From assembly GCF_900090195.1 (NCBI RefSeq), contig NZ_LT607803.1:124001-188000 (forward strand): a stretch of 64,000 nucleotides of DNA, written 5' to 3'. Positions 45,323 to 58,948 of the stretch are shown in pieces. The first letter of the stretch is position 1, and the number at the start of each line of letters is the position of its first letter. The notes beneath the pieces are model-generated. The model worked only from the letters and a program-made list of their open reading frames with translations. It made no database searches and had not been told where the DNA came from. Made by a program: the position numbers and the translations under genes. The stretch comes from Variovorax sp. HW608 (GTDB taxonomy: Bacteria; Pseudomonadota; Gammaproteobacteria; Burkholderiales; Burkholderiaceae_C).

Positions 45323-47644
45323 ATGGTCAAGCGTTCCGGCGTCGATGTCGTGGCTGCGGGTTCCCGCGGCCATGCATTGCCTTCGCCCGGACTCAAGGAA
45401 GCGCCGGTGCTCGAGCTCATGTGTTCGCACTTCGTGCTCACGCTGGCCGCCAAGCAGGGGCCGCGCTTCAACATCCGCCGCGACCTCAACGGGCTCCTGT
45501 CGCTGACGGGGCGCCATCTGGTCTGGCCCCTGCCGGTGCTGCAGCGGCTGCGCGAATTCCTGGCGCGGCGCTGCCTGGGCAATGACGTCTGGAGGGGCGT
45601 GGAGGAATACGACGGCCGCACGCTGCTGGAGCGGCACGGCGTGTGGCGCGGCCCCTATGAAGAAGGCACGCTGTTCTTCTACCTCGACGAGTACGCCAAG
45701 GACCAGCCCAAGGACCTGCTGTCGGTTCTCTCGGTCACCCGCGACTGGCTCACGCATGCGCTGCGCAAGCAGTCGACGCTGGTCGAGAAGAACATCGATG
45801 CGCTCGCGGGCCTGCTGCAGCTCAACAAGGCCGAACGCGCGCTGCTGCTGTACGGCACGCTCGCGCGCTACCAGCGTGACCTGCGTTCGCTGCTCGTGGA
45901 GTTCAAGGTCAACAACGCGCCCGAAGCCTATGCCGCGATCGCGGAGGTGGCCGGCGTCAATGCGAGCGAGGTCGGCGAGGCATTGCGCGCCGGTTCACGG
46001 CTGGAGCGCATCGGGCTGGTCGAGAACCTGATCTCCGAGCACAACATCACCGACCTGGCCGATCTCATGAAGGTCAGCGAGAAGCTGCCGCCGGTGCTGA
46101 TGCGTGAATACCGCGATCGCAACGAACTCATGGCGGTGTTCACGCGGCCCTCGGCCAAGAGCGCGTTGGCGGTGCACGACTTCTCCTTCGTCGAGGACGA
46201 CGCGCAGATGCTCGTCACGCTGCTGCGCGCGGCGGTGGCGCGCAAGGAGCCGGGCGTCAACGTGCTGCTCTACGGTCCGCCGGGCACCGGCAAGACCGAG
46301 CTCGCGAAGGTGGTGGCGCAGGCCGCGGGGCTGGAGCTCTTCGAAGTCGAATACGCCGACCGCGACGGCAATTCGCTGTCGGGCCGCGACCGCTATCGTT
46401 CGCTCCAGATCGCGCAGGTCTTCCTCAAGGGCAGCGAGCAGGCGGCGCTGCTGTTCGACGAAGTCGAGGACGTCTTCCCGCCGATCAGCACCGAGGCCGC
46501 GCAGATCATGGCGCGCGCCGAGCAGGTGCCTTCGCCCACCAGCGGCAGCGTGAGCGGCAAGGCCTGGGTCAACCAGATCCTCGAGTCGAACGCGGTGCCG
46601 ACGCTGTGGGTCACCAACCGCATCGAGCAGATCGATCCGGCCTTCCGGCGCCGCTTCGCCTACCACCTCGAACTCAAGTCGCCGCCGCCGGGCGCGCGCG
46701 AGCAGCTGGTGCGCAAGACGCTCGAAGGCGTTTCGGTGTCGGACGAATTCACCGCCAAGCTGGCCGCGCGCAAGGGCCTGACGCCCGCGCAGATCCGCAC
46801 GGCAGTCCGCTTCGCCGAGCTCGCGCGCAGCGACGGCCGCTCGATGGAGCGGCTCATCGAGCGCCAGCTGAAGAATGCCGACCTCGCGCTCGGCAATGTC
46901 GACGGCCTGGGCATGCGCCGCAGCGTGACCACCTACGACCTCGAGATGCTCAACGTCGAGACGCGCTTCGAGATACCGCGCATCGTCGAGGCGCTCAAGG
47001 TGCGCGGCCACGGAACGATGTGCTTCTACGGCGCGCCGGGCACCGGCAAGACCGCGCTCGCCGAGCACATCGCCAAGGCCATCGGCCGGCCGCTGATCAT
47101 CAAGCAGGCGAGCGACCTCATGAGCAAGTACGTCGGCGAGACCGAGCAGAACATGGCGGCGATGTTCAAGGAGGCCGAGGCGGAGAAGGCGGTTCTTCTG
47201 CTCGACGAAGCCGACAGCTTCCTGCAGGACCGCCGCGGCGCGCAGCGCACCTACGAAGTGACCGAGGTCAACGAGATGCTGCAGGGCATGGAGCGCTTCG
47301 ACGGCATCTTCGTCTGCACCACCAACCTGCTCGACCGGCTCGACCAGGCGGCGCTGCGGCGCTTCACCTTCAAGATCAAGTTCATGCCGCTCACCGCCCT
47401 GCAGCGCGAGCGCATGTTCATCACCGAGGCGCTCGACGGCGATGCGTCGAAGATGACGGACGAGATCCGCGGCCGGCTCGCAAAACTGCACCAGCTGTGC
47501 CCCGGCGACTTCGCGGCCGTGAAGCGCCAGGTCGACATCCTGGCCGCCGAGTTCTCGCCGACCGAGTTCCTCGACCAGCTCGATGCCGAACATCGCATCA
47601 AGCCCGAGGTGCGAGAATCGCGCGGCATCGGCTTCATTCACTGA
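45323..47644 (+). CDS. Tandem AAA+ ATPase of unknown function
   Basis: 773-residue protein with two AAA+ modules. Domain 1: Walker A YGPPGTGKTE near 316-324 and Walker B ALLFDEVEDVF near 375. Domain 2: Walker A YGAPGTGKTA near 569-577, the pore-loop-like region SKYVGETEQNM and Walker B LLLDEADSFL near 625, with the FtsH/Cdc48-type RRFTFKIKFMPL arm. About 300 N-terminal residues show no domain that I know. ATG 45323 has GGAGGG upstream. It is not ClpA, ClpB, FtsH or Cdc48 by N-terminus. No substrate or partner gene adjoins. A remodelling or unfoldase role is plausible. Confidence 0.88.
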   Translation: MVKRSGVDVVAAGSRGHALPSPGLKEAPVLELMCSHFVLTLAAKQGPRFNIRRDLNGLLSLTGRHLVWPLPVLQRLREFLARRCLGNDVWRGVEEYDGRTLLERHGVWRGPYEEGTLFFYLDEYAKDQPKDLLSVLSVTRDWLTHALRKQSTLVEKNIDALAGLLQLNKAERALLLYGTLARYQRDLRSLLVEFKVNNAPEAYAAIAEVAGVNASEVGEALRAGSRLERIGLVENLISEHNITDLADLMKVSEKLPPVLMREYRDRNELMAVFTRPSAKSALAVHDFSFVEDDAQMLVTLLRAAVARKEPGVNVLLYGPPGTGKTELAKVVAQAAGLELFEVEYADRDGNSLSGRDRYRSLQIAQVFLKGSEQAALLFDEVEDVFPPISTEAAQIMARAEQVPSPTSGSVSGKAWVNQILESNAVPTLWVTNRIEQIDPAFRRRFAYHLELKSPPPGAREQLVRKTLEGVSVSDEFTAKLAARKGLTPAQIRTAVRFAELARSDGRSMERLIERQLKNADLALGNVDGLGMRRSVTTYDLEMLNVETRFEIPRIVEALKVRGHGTMCFYGAPGTGKTALAEHIAKAIGRPLIIKQASDLMSKYVGETEQNMAAMFKEAEAEKAVLLLDEADSFLQDRRGAQRTYEVTEVNEMLQGMERFDGIFVCTTNLLDRLDQAALRRFTFKIKFMPLTALQRERMFITEALDGDASKMTDEIRGRLAKLHQLCPGDFAAVKRQVDILAAEFSPTEFLDQLDAEHRIKPEVRESRGIGFIH

Positions 47645-47702
47645 AGCCGTCACATCCACGACCATCCGCGCGCGGCTTCCGCTGCGAGAGGGAGATTCAT
47701 CG

Positions 47703-49249
47703 ATGAGAGGTGTCCGCATGTGGGACGCGGCGCGCCGCGTCATGGGATTGGCCGTGCTTGCAGTGCTCGGCGCATGTGGCGGCGGTGGTGGAGGCGGCGT
47801 CGCGTTGCCGCTCGCCGCACCGGCCGCGACCGCGGGCGACCCCATCGTCGCGTCGTCGACCGTCGCGGGCCAATGCGCCGCACCGCGCAACGGCGTCGAC
47901 CCCGACACCGGCGCAGCCTTCCCCGATCAGCCGGGCTCGGTCGAAACCGAGAAGGCCTGGGTCCGCGGCTGGATCGACGAGACCTACCTGTGGTTCGACG
48001 AAGTGCCGACCAATCTGGTGGCGGCGAACTACGCCACGCCGATCGACTACTTCAATGTCCTCAAGACCCCTGCGCTGACCGCCAGCGGGCGGCCCAAGGA
48101 CCGCTTTCACTTCACTGCCGATACCGCGAGCTATCGCGCGCTGACGCAGAGCGGCATCGACATCGGCTACGGCTTCGAGCTCGCCTTGCTCAGCGCGGCA
48201 CCGCCGCGCGACGTGCGCGTGGCCTTCCTGGAGCCCGGTTCGCCGGCGGCGCAGCAGGGCATCGTGCGCGGCACGAAGCTCATCACGATCGACGGCATCG
48301 ACGTCGCCGCCGGAACGGATGTGGCCGGCCTCAATGCCGCCCTCAACCCTGCCAAGGTGGGCGAGACGCACAGCTTCAGCTTGCGCGCGCCCGACGGCAG
48401 CGAGCGTGCCCTCAGCCTCACCGCGACGAGCATCACGCGCACCCCGGTGCAGAACGTGAAGACCATCGCGACCGCCGGTGGGCCGGTCGGCTACATGCTC
48501 TTCAACGAACACCTCGCGACGGCCGAGGTGCAGCTCGTCGGCGCGGTCAATCAGCTCAAGAGCGCCGGCATCGCCGATCTCGTGATCGACATGCGCTACA
48601 ACGGCGGCGGCTACCTGGATGTGGCGAGCGAGCTGGCCTACATGGTCGCGCCGGACGCCGCGACCAACGGCACCGTCTTCGAGCGCATGCAGTTCAACCG
48701 CAAGAATCCTTTTCACGTGACGCCTGCGCAGGCGACGCTGCCCTTTTATTCGACCTCGCGCGGCTACTCGGTGCCGGCGGGCCAGCCGCTGCCGAAGCTC
48801 GGCCTCTCGCGCGTGACCGTGCTGACCGGGCCCGACACCTGTTCCGCGAGCGAATCGGTGGTCAACAGCCTGCGCGGCGTCGGCGTCACGGTGAACCTGG
48901 TCGGCGGCGCGACCTGCGGCAAGCCCTACGGCTTCTTCCCGCAGGACAACTGCGGCACCACCTATTTCGCGATCCAGTTCCAGGGCGTCAACCAGCAAGG
49001 CTTCGGCGACTATGGCGATGGCTTTGCGCCGACCTGCGCGGTGGCGGACGACTTCGACCATGCGCTGGGCGATCCGGCCGAGGGGAGGCTGGCCGCGGCA
49101 TTGACGCTGCAAGGCACCGGCGCCTGCCCGGCCGCCGGGGCGAGCAAGGCCGACATCACGCGCAGCAAGGCGGAAGCGGGCGGCACGCCGTACCTGGTGC
49201 GCTCGCCGGTGCGCGAAATCCGGCTTGTGTCGCCGCCGGCGAACGCGCC

Positions 49250-49253
<4 letters not shown>
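47703..49253 (+). CDS. S41-family peptidase, lipoprotein
   Basis: 516-residue C-terminal-processing-type serine protease. The signal ends in lipobox LGAC (Cys25), followed by a run of seven Gly, so it is probably tethered to a membrane. A PDZ-like domain ([20 protein letters not shown]) precedes the peptidase domain. The nucleophile Ser is in [16 protein letters not shown] and the Lys motif may be in [10 protein letters not shown]. Unusually many Cys in that region may form disulfides. Substrate unknown. Its stop shares the palindrome CTAG with the convergent recQ stop. Confidence 0.87.
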
Positions 49254-51127
<1,874 letters not shown>

Positions 51128-51302
51128 GGTGGCGGCGATTCTTTGGTTGTGCGCCGGGGAGGACCGCGAGCGCACGCGCACCTCCCGTGCGCGCGACCGC
51201 CATTGTCTCCGAAGCATCGCGAACGCGAGCGGCCCTGCAAGAGCCGCGCCGAATCTCTGGCACGGGGCTTGCGCAGTCGGAAGCAATTCGTTGCGACAAT
51301 CC

Positions 51303-51312
51303 TGTCTAGACA
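51303..51312. promoter_or_regulatory. HutC-type palindrome H1 (TGTCTAGACA)
   Basis: CCTGTCTAGACAAC (51301-51314) contains the perfect palindrome TGTCTAGACA. It matches 12 of 14 bases of the reverse complement of the site before hutH, CCTGTCTATACAAG. It lies in the 374-bp non-coding stretch 51128-51501 between recQ and the transporter, which otherwise shows no gene or RNA that I can support. Confidence 0.65.
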
Positions 51313-51390
51313 ACTTTCGGTGCGTGAAACCGCTTTCCCGCACCGGGAAGGGGCGAAACGGCTCTTGATCTTTCGGGGCTTTTCGGGTTA

Positions 51391-51406
51391 ACCTGTATAT
51401 ACAGGT
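51391..51406. promoter_or_regulatory. HutC-type operator H2, perfect 16-bp palindrome
   Basis: ACCTGTATATACAGGT is a perfect palindrome 95 bp before the binding-protein start and about 91 bp (centre to centre) from H1. The CTGTATATACAG form fits the published HutC motif (TGTA-rich inverted repeat). It puts the transporter operon under likely HutC control. Confidence 0.82.
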
Positions 51407-51501
51407 GCATCGCAGGGAATGAAACTCGGCCCCGTTGCTGGAATCGCCCGTCGTCGGCCTCCAGCCAGCCGAACCCTTTGAAACGCAACAGGAGAACCTC
51501 G

Positions 51502-52467
51502 ATGGTCAAGTCGGTCGGAAAAATCGCTTCGCTGGTCGCTGCAGCGGCATGCATCGCGGGCATGGCGGCAAGCGCCCATGCACAGGAAACCAAGCTCGCC
51601 CTCGGCATGTCCGGCTGGACCGGCTTCGCGCCGCTCACGCTCGCGGACAAGGCCGGCATCTTCAAGAAGAACGGCCTCGACGTCGACCTGCGCATGATTC
51701 CGCAGAAGGACCGCCACCTCGCGCTGGCCTCGGAGGCGATCCAGTGCGCCGCCACCACCGTCGAAACGCACGTGGCCTGGAACGCCAACGGCGTGCCGAT
51801 CGTGCAGATCTTCCAGATGGACAAGTCCTACGGCGCCGACGGCCTCGCGGTGCGCAACGACGTCAAGAACTTCGCCGACCTCAAGGGCAAGGCGATCGGC
51901 GTCAGCGCGCCGGGCACCGCGCCGTACTTCGGCCTCGCCTGGATGCTGAACAAGAACGGCATGAGCATGAAGGACGTGAAGCTGGTCTCGCTCGAGCCGC
52001 AACCGGCCGCGCAGGCCTTCGTCGCGGGCCAGAACGACGCGGCCATGACCTACGAGCCGTACCTCTCGACCGTGCGCGCCAACCCGACCGCCGGCAAGAT
52101 CCTCGCCACCACGCTCGACTACCCGATGGTGATGGACACCGTCGGCTGCGCGCCGAAGTGGCTCAAGGCCAATCCCAAGGCCGCGAAGGCGCTGGCCGAT
52201 TCGTACTTCGAAGCGGTGGAAATGATCAAGGCCGATCCGGCCAAGTCCAACGAGATCATGGGCGCGGCCGTGAAGCAGTCGGGCGAGCAGTTCGCCAAGT
52301 CCTCGGCCTACCTGCGCTGGTCCGACAAGGCGGCCAACCAGAAGTTCTTCGCCAGCGACATCGTGCCCTTCATGAAGGACGCGGAAGGCATCCTGCTGGA
52401 GGCCGGCGTGATCCGCAAGGTGCCTGAGGACCTCAACGCCACCTTCGACACCAGCTTCATCAAGTAA
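51502..52467 (+). CDS. ABC transporter substrate-binding protein of the hut locus (NMT1/SsuA-like)
   Basis: 321-residue periplasmic binding protein. ATG 51502 with AGGAGA upstream opens a signal peptide ([20 protein letters not shown] to AHA). The mature part has the NMT1/SsuA/ThiY-like pattern [20 protein letters not shown] and [17 protein letters not shown]. It is first in a binding protein-permease-ATPase operon. HutC-type operators upstream and the hut genes downstream suggest uptake of histidine, urocanate or a related imidazole. It is not the HutX (ProX-type) protein of Pseudomonas. Confidence 0.88.
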   Translation: MVKSVGKIASLVAAAACIAGMAASAHAQETKLALGMSGWTGFAPLTLADKAGIFKKNGLDVDLRMIPQKDRHLALASEAIQCAATTVETHVAWNANGVPIVQIFQMDKSYGADGLAVRNDVKNFADLKGKAIGVSAPGTAPYFGLAWMLNKNGMSMKDVKLVSLEPQPAAQAFVAGQNDAAMTYEPYLSTVRANPTAGKILATTLDYPMVMDTVGCAPKWLKANPKAAKALADSYFEAVEMIKADPAKSNEIMGAAVKQSGEQFAKSSAYLRWSDKAANQKFFASDIVPFMKDAEGILLEAGVIRKVPEDLNATFDTSFIK

Positions 52468-52481
52468 AGAGCGGCATCATC

Positions 52482-53345
52482 ATGAGCGCGACGCCTGTCA
52501 TGAACTCATCCAAGCCGGTGATCGCTGCCGGGTCCGCCGCCGCTGCGGCGGCGCCCCGTCGGCGCCGGGCGCTGGCCCCGCTGGAGCCCGTCAGCGCGCG
52601 TGCGCGCTGGATGCTCGGCCTCGGCTTCTTCGTGGCCTTCGTGGTCGTCTGGGGCTTCTTCACGCTCGGCGGCTTCGTGTCGCCGACCTTCCTGGCCAGC
52701 CCGGTCACGATGCTGAAGGAAGGCGTGAGCCTGTTCACCGAGTTCAACTTCTCGCACGACATCGGCATGACCGTGTGGCGCGTCCTCGGCGGCTTCGTGC
52801 TCGCGGCGATCATCGCGGTGCCGCTGGGCATCGCGATGGGCACCTGGAAGAGCGTCGAGGCCTTCTTCGAGCCCTTCGTCTCGTTCTGCCGCTACCTGCC
52901 GGCCTCGGCCTTCATTCCGCTCCTGATCCTCTGGGCCGGCATCGGCGAGGCGCAGAAACTGCTCGTGATCTTCATCGGCTCGGTGTTCCAGATCACGCTG
53001 ATGGTGGCGGTCACCGTCGGCAGCGCGCGGCGCGACCTGGTCGAGGCGGCCTACACGCTGGGCGCCAAGAGCCGCGGCATCGTGCTGCGCGTGCTGATCC
53101 CGGGTGCCGCGCCGGGCATTGCGGAGACGCTTCGGCTGGTGCTCGGCTGGGCCTGGACCTACGTGATCGTCGCCGAGCTGATCGGCTCGTCCTCCGGCAT
53201 CGGCCACATGATCACCGACAGCCAGGCGCTGCTGAACACCGGGCAGATCATCTTCGGGATCATCGTCATCGGCGTGATCGGCCTCATCTCCGACTTCGCA
53301 TTCAAGGCCATCAACCGCCGCCTCTTCGCCTGGAGCACGATCTGA
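52482..53345 (+). CDS. ABC transporter permease of the hut locus (SsuC/TauC-like)
   Basis: 287-residue permease with a 40-residue Ala/Arg-rich cytoplasmic N-terminus and six helices. The EAA loop is EAAYTLGAKSRGIVLRVLIP. It resembles taurine/sulfonate/nitrate-type permeases. Starts 14 bp after the binding-protein gene and overlaps the ATPase start by one base (TGATG). Confidence 0.9.
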   Translation: MSATPVMNSSKPVIAAGSAAAAAAPRRRRALAPLEPVSARARWMLGLGFFVAFVVVWGFFTLGGFVSPTFLASPVTMLKEGVSLFTEFNFSHDIGMTVWRVLGGFVLAAIIAVPLGIAMGTWKSVEAFFEPFVSFCRYLPASAFIPLLILWAGIGEAQKLLVIFIGSVFQITLMVAVTVGSARRDLVEAAYTLGAKSRGIVLRVLIPGAAPGIAETLRLVLGWAWTYVIVAELIGSSSGIGHMITDSQALLNTGQIIFGIIVIGVIGLISDFAFKAINRRLFAWSTI

Positions 53346-54124
53346 TGAACCAGCTTTCCATTCGCAGTGTCGCGCGCACCTTCACCGGCACGCGCGGCCA
53401 GACCACGCAGGCGCTGCTGCCGATCGACTTCGAAGTGCGCGAGAACGACTTCGTCACCATCCTCGGCCCCTCGGGCTGCGGCAAGTCCACCTTGCTGCGC
53501 ATCGTCGCCGGGCTCGACTACCCGACCGAAGGGCGCGTGCTGCTCGACGGCCAGACCATCGAAGGGCCGGGCGCGGACCGCGGCGTGGTGTTCCAGAGCT
53601 ACACGCTCTTCCCGTGGCTCACCATCGCGCAGAACATCCGCTTCGGGCTGCGCGAGCGCGGCATGAGCGAGGCCGAGCAGAAGGAGCGCAGCGACTTCTT
53701 CATCGCCAAGGTGGGGCTGCGCGGCTTCGAGAACCACTTCCCCAAGCAGCTCTCGGGCGGCATGCAGCAGCGCACCGCGATCGCGCGTGCGCTCGCCAAC
53801 GACCCCAAGATGCTGCTGCTCGACGAGCCCTTCGGCGCGCTCGACAACCAGACCCGCGTGCTGATGCAGGAGTTGCTGCTCGGGATCTGGGAATCGGCGC
53901 GCAAGACGGTGCTTTTCGTGACCCACGACATCGACGAGGCGATCTTCATGGCCAACCGGGTCGCGGTGTTCAGCGCGCGGCCGGGCCGCATCAAGACCGA
54001 GATCCCGGTCGACTTCCCGCATCCGCGCCACTACACAATCAAGACCTCGCCCGAGTTCATGGAAATCAAGGCCCGCCTCACCGAGGAGATCCGCGCCGAA
54101 TCCATGGCCGCGGCCGAGCACTGA
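53345..54124 (+). CDS. ABC transporter ATP-binding protein of the hut locus
   Basis: 259-residue ATPase of the SsuB/TauB class. Walker A GPSGCGKSTLL, Q-loop FQSYTLFPW, signature LSGGMQQR, Walker B MLLLDEPFGALD and switch VTHDIDEA are all present. ATG 53345 is fixed by the TGATG overlap with the permease stop. It is followed 27 bp later by hutC, so the transporter and regulator are probably one transcript. Confidence 0.93.
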   Translation: MNQLSIRSVARTFTGTRGQTTQALLPIDFEVRENDFVTILGPSGCGKSTLLRIVAGLDYPTEGRVLLDGQTIEGPGADRGVVFQSYTLFPWLTIAQNIRFGLRERGMSEAEQKERSDFFIAKVGLRGFENHFPKQLSGGMQQRTAIARALANDPKMLLLDEPFGALDNQTRVLMQELLLGIWESARKTVLFVTHDIDEAIFMANRVAVFSARPGRIKTEIPVDFPHPRHYTIKTSPEFMEIKARLTEEIRAESMAAAEH

Positions 54125-54151
54125 TCCGTCCGCATTCACGAAACCACAGCC

Positions 54152-54970
54152 ATGACCGCCTCCAGCCTTCGCAAGCCCGCCGATGCACGCACGACCGCCA
54201 CCCGCCATGCGGGGGCCGAGCCGCGCGCTGCAGCGAATTCGGCGCAGCCCGCGATGGCGCTGTACGAGCAGATCAAGTCCTTCATCACGCACAAGATCCA
54301 GGACGGCTCGTGGGTGGCAGGCCATCGGCTGCCTTCGGAGAGCGAACTGGTCGCGCAGTTCGGCGTCGCCCGCATGACGGTGAACCGCGCGCTGCGCGAG
54401 CTGGTGGAGCAGGGCCGCATCGTGCGCGTGGCCGGCGTGGGCAGCTTCGTCGCCGAGGACAAGCCGCAGTCCACGCTGCTGCAGATCGCCAACATCGCGA
54501 GCGAGATCCGCGCGCGCGGCCACGACTACCGCTGCGAGTTCCTCGTGGCCGAGCGCATCGCCGCATCGCCCGATATCGCGGTGTGGCTCGACCTGCGGCC
54601 CGGCGAGTCGGTCTTCCATACCGTGTGCCTGCACCTCGAGAACGATGTGCCGGTGCAGCTCGAGGACCGCTATGTCAATCCGCGCGTGGTGCCGGACTTT
54701 CTGGAGCAGGACTTCTCGGAGATCCCGCCGAGCGAATACCTCGTGCGCAACGTGCCCTTCGACCAGATCGAACATGTGGTCGATGCGGTCCTGCCCACGC
54801 CCGAGCAGGCCGAGCGCCTCGACATGCCGGCGAGCGACCCCTGCCTGCTGCTCACGCGCCGCACCTGGACGCGCACCGTCCCCGTGACGATGGTGCGCTG
54901 CCTGCACCCGGCCTCGCGCTATCGGCTCGGCAGCCGATTCCGCGCCGACGGCAATCCGAGCATCGGCTAG
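54152..54970 (+). CDS. hutC: HutC, histidine utilisation repressor (GntR family)
   Basis: 272-residue GntR/HutC regulator. The winged HTH is at about residues 35-100 (WVAGHRLPSESELVAQFGVA, RMTVNRALRELVEQGRIVRV), then a UTRA ligand domain that binds urocanate in known HutC proteins. The 34-residue Ala/Arg-rich N-terminal extension is longer than usual. It is the fourth gene after the transporter, and hutH follows 59 bp later with its own operator. It should repress both transporter and hut enzyme genes through the three similar palindromes. Confidence 0.95.
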   Translation: MTASSLRKPADARTTATRHAGAEPRAAANSAQPAMALYEQIKSFITHKIQDGSWVAGHRLPSESELVAQFGVARMTVNRALRELVEQGRIVRVAGVGSFVAEDKPQSTLLQIANIASEIRARGHDYRCEFLVAERIAASPDIAVWLDLRPGESVFHTVCLHLENDVPVQLEDRYVNPRVVPDFLEQDFSEIPPSEYLVRNVPFDQIEHVVDAVLPTPEQAERLDMPASDPCLLLTRRTWTRTVPVTMVRCLHPASRYRLGSRFRADGNPSIG

Positions 54971-55007
54971 GCCGCGCATCCCCGGCCGCCAGTTTTTGAC
55001 GCACCTA

Positions 55008-55021
55008 CTTGTATAGACAGG
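55008..55021. promoter_or_regulatory. HutC-type operator H3 before hutH
   Basis: CTTGTATAGACAGG is a near-palindrome 8 bp before the hutH start codon. It resembles H1 in reverse complement (12 of 14) and H2 in the TGTATA core. Its position would let HutC block transcription or initiation of the hutH-to-hisC genes. Confidence 0.8.
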
Positions 55022-55029
55022 ATCATCGT

Positions 55030-56601
55030 ATGGACAACGCTTCTCTCACCACCGCACCCATCGTGCTGACGCCCGGCGAGGTCGATCTCGCGGCGCTGCG
55101 CCGCGTGCATGCCGGCGGCGTGCAGCTCGCACTGGCGCCGTCCGCGCGTGCCGGCCTGGTCGCCGCGCAGGCCACGGTCCGCAAGATCATCGATGCCGGG
55201 GCCGTGGTCTATGGCATCAACACCGGCTTCGGCAAGCTCGCGCAGACCATCATCCCGACCGAGCGCCTCGCCGAGCTGCAGCGCAACCTCGTGCTCTCGC
55301 ACGCCTGCGGCACCGGCGAGCCGCTCGATGCCGGCGTGGTGCGTCTGGTGCTCGCGACCAAGGCGGTGAGCCTGGCGCGCGGCCATTCGGGCGTGCGCCC
55401 GGAGATCGTCGATGCGCTGCTGGCGCTGTGCAACGCGGGTCTCTCGCCGCGCATTCCGTCGAAGGGCTCGGTCGGCGCGTCGGGCGACCTGGCGCCGCTC
55501 GCGCATCTGGCCTGCGTGCTCATCGGCGAAGGTGAAGTCACGACGCCGCAGGGCGAGGTGATCGGCGGCGCCGAAGCGCTCAAGCGCATCGGCATCGCGC
55601 CCTTCGTGCTCGGCCCCAAGGAAGGCCTGGCGCTGCTCAACGGCACGCAGGTGTCGACCGCGCTGGCGCTGGCGGGCCTCTTCGGCGCCGAGGACGTGTT
55701 CGCGGCCGGCATCATGGCCGGCGCCTTGTCGCTCGAAGCCATCCAGGGGTCGGTCAAGCCCTTCGACGCGCGCATCCACATCGCGCGCGGCCAGCCGGGC
55801 CAGATCGCGGTGGCGGCCGCGATGCGCGCGCTGCTCGATGGCAGCGAGATCGTCCCGTCGCACGCCGATTGCGGCCGCGTGCAGGACCCGTATTCCATCC
55901 GCTGCGTCCCGCAGGTGATGGGCGCCTGCCTCGACAACCTCGCGCATGCGGCGCGGGTGCTGCGCACCGAAGCCAATGCCGCTTCGGACAACCCGCTGGT
56001 CTTCGCTGGGCCGGAAGGCACCTCCGGTGCCGGCGACGTGATCTCGGGCGGCAACTTCCACGCCGAGCCGGTGGCCTTCGCGGCCGACATCATCGCGCTC
56101 GCGGTCGCCGAGATCGGGGCGATCTCCGAGCGCCGCATGGCGCTCCTGCTCGACAGCGGCCTTTCGGGCCTGCCGCCTTTCCTGGTGCGCGACGGCGGCG
56201 TCAACTCGGGCTTCATGATCGCGCAGGTCACGGCCGCGGCGCTCGCGTCCGAGAACAAGTCGCTCGCGCATCCGGCCAGCGTCGACAGCCTGCCGACTTC
56301 CGCCAACCAGGAGGACCATGTGTCGATGGCGACCTTCGCCGGCCGCCGCCTCGCGGACATGGTGCAGAACACCGCCGTCGTCGTGGGCATCGAAGCCATG
56401 GCCGCCGCGCAGGGCATCGAGCTCAAGCGCGGTCCGAAGTCTTCCCCGCTGCTCGAAGCCGAATTCGCCGCCATCCGCGAGCGCGTCGCCTTCATCGACC
56501 AGGACCGCTTCCTCGCGCCCTCCATCGAAGCCATGCGCAGCTGGGCGCGCCGCAGCGACTGGCCCGAGGCCGTGCGCTCGATGCTGCCGAGCCAAGCCTG
56601 A
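55030..56601 (+). CDS. hutH: Histidine ammonia-lyase
   Basis: 523 residues. The MIO-forming triad is Ala150-Ser151-Gly152 in [14 protein letters not shown], preceded by [11 protein letters not shown] (catalytic Tyr61) and followed by [12 protein letters not shown]. It eliminates ammonia from L-histidine to give urocanate, the first step. ATG 55030 is preferred over an earlier start within operator H3. Other aromatic ammonia-lyases are unlikely given the hut context and HAL-type motifs. Confidence 0.97.
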   Translation: MDNASLTTAPIVLTPGEVDLAALRRVHAGGVQLALAPSARAGLVAAQATVRKIIDAGAVVYGINTGFGKLAQTIIPTERLAELQRNLVLSHACGTGEPLDAGVVRLVLATKAVSLARGHSGVRPEIVDALLALCNAGLSPRIPSKGSVGASGDLAPLAHLACVLIGEGEVTTPQGEVIGGAEALKRIGIAPFVLGPKEGLALLNGTQVSTALALAGLFGAEDVFAAGIMAGALSLEAIQGSVKPFDARIHIARGQPGQIAVAAAMRALLDGSEIVPSHADCGRVQDPYSIRCVPQVMGACLDNLAHAARVLRTEANAASDNPLVFAGPEGTSGAGDVISGGNFHAEPVAFAADIIALAVAEIGAISERRMALLLDSGLSGLPPFLVRDGGVNSGFMIAQVTAAALASENKSLAHPASVDSLPTSANQEDHVSMATFAGRRLADMVQNTAVVVGIEAMAAAQGIELKRGPKSSPLLEAEFAAIRERVAFIDQDRFLAPSIEAMRSWARRSDWPEAVRSMLPSQA

Positions 56602-56641
56602 TTCAACGAACAAGCTCCGTCACACGAAAGGACACCATGCC

Positions 56642-58363
<1,722 letters not shown>

Positions 58364-58367
58364 GCAC

Positions 58368-58943
58368 GTGGCCGTCCACCGCTTCGACATCGCTTCGCTC
58401 GCCGCCAGCCCGTGGAAGAACGGCGGCGGCGTCACGCGCGAGATCGTGTGCTCGCCGGCAGGCGCGGGCATGGAGCGCTTCGACTGGCGCGTCAGCATCG
58501 CGACCATCGATCGGGCGGGGCCGTTCTCGGCCTTCGACGGCGTGGACCGCGTGATCATGCTGCTGGACGGTGCGGGCGTGCGGCTGCGCTCGCGGGACGG
58601 CCGCATCGATCATCGGCTCGACGTGCCGCATGCGCCGTTCGCCTTCGATGGCGGCGTGGCGCTCGATGGCGAACTGCTGGGCGGCCCGTCGACCGACTTC
58701 AACGTGATGTCGCGGCGGGGCCGGCTGCGCGCCGATGTGCGCGTGCTGCAGGAACGCGGCGACGTCGCAGTCGCAGCGCACGGACTTCTGTTGGCGCTTC
58801 GCGGCGCGTGGCGATTGAACGACATCGACTGCGAAGCGGGCGCTGGTGTCTGGTGGGATGGCGAGCCTGCGGAATGGCAGGCCGATCCTCTCGATTCCGG
58901 CGCCGCATTGGTCGCGGTGCGATTCACCACGTCAGGGAGCTGA
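58368..58943 (+). CDS. hutD: HutD family protein
   Basis: 191-residue bicupin-like HutD protein (DUF886), GTG start 4 bp after the hutU stop. Characteristic motifs: [24 protein letters not shown] and [13 protein letters not shown]. HutD has no proven enzymatic activity; in Pseudomonas it tunes hut expression and fitness on high histidine, possibly by binding formylglutamate. The start GTG ([20 protein letters not shown]) is standard for the family. Confidence 0.94.
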   Translation: MAVHRFDIASLAASPWKNGGGVTREIVCSPAGAGMERFDWRVSIATIDRAGPFSAFDGVDRVIMLLDGAGVRLRSRDGRIDHRLDVPHAPFAFDGGVALDGELLGGPSTDFNVMSRRGRLRADVRVLQERGDVAVAAHGLLLALRGAWRLNDIDCEAGAGVWWDGEPAEWQADPLDSGAALVAVRFTTSGS

Positions 58944-58948
58944 ACCCC

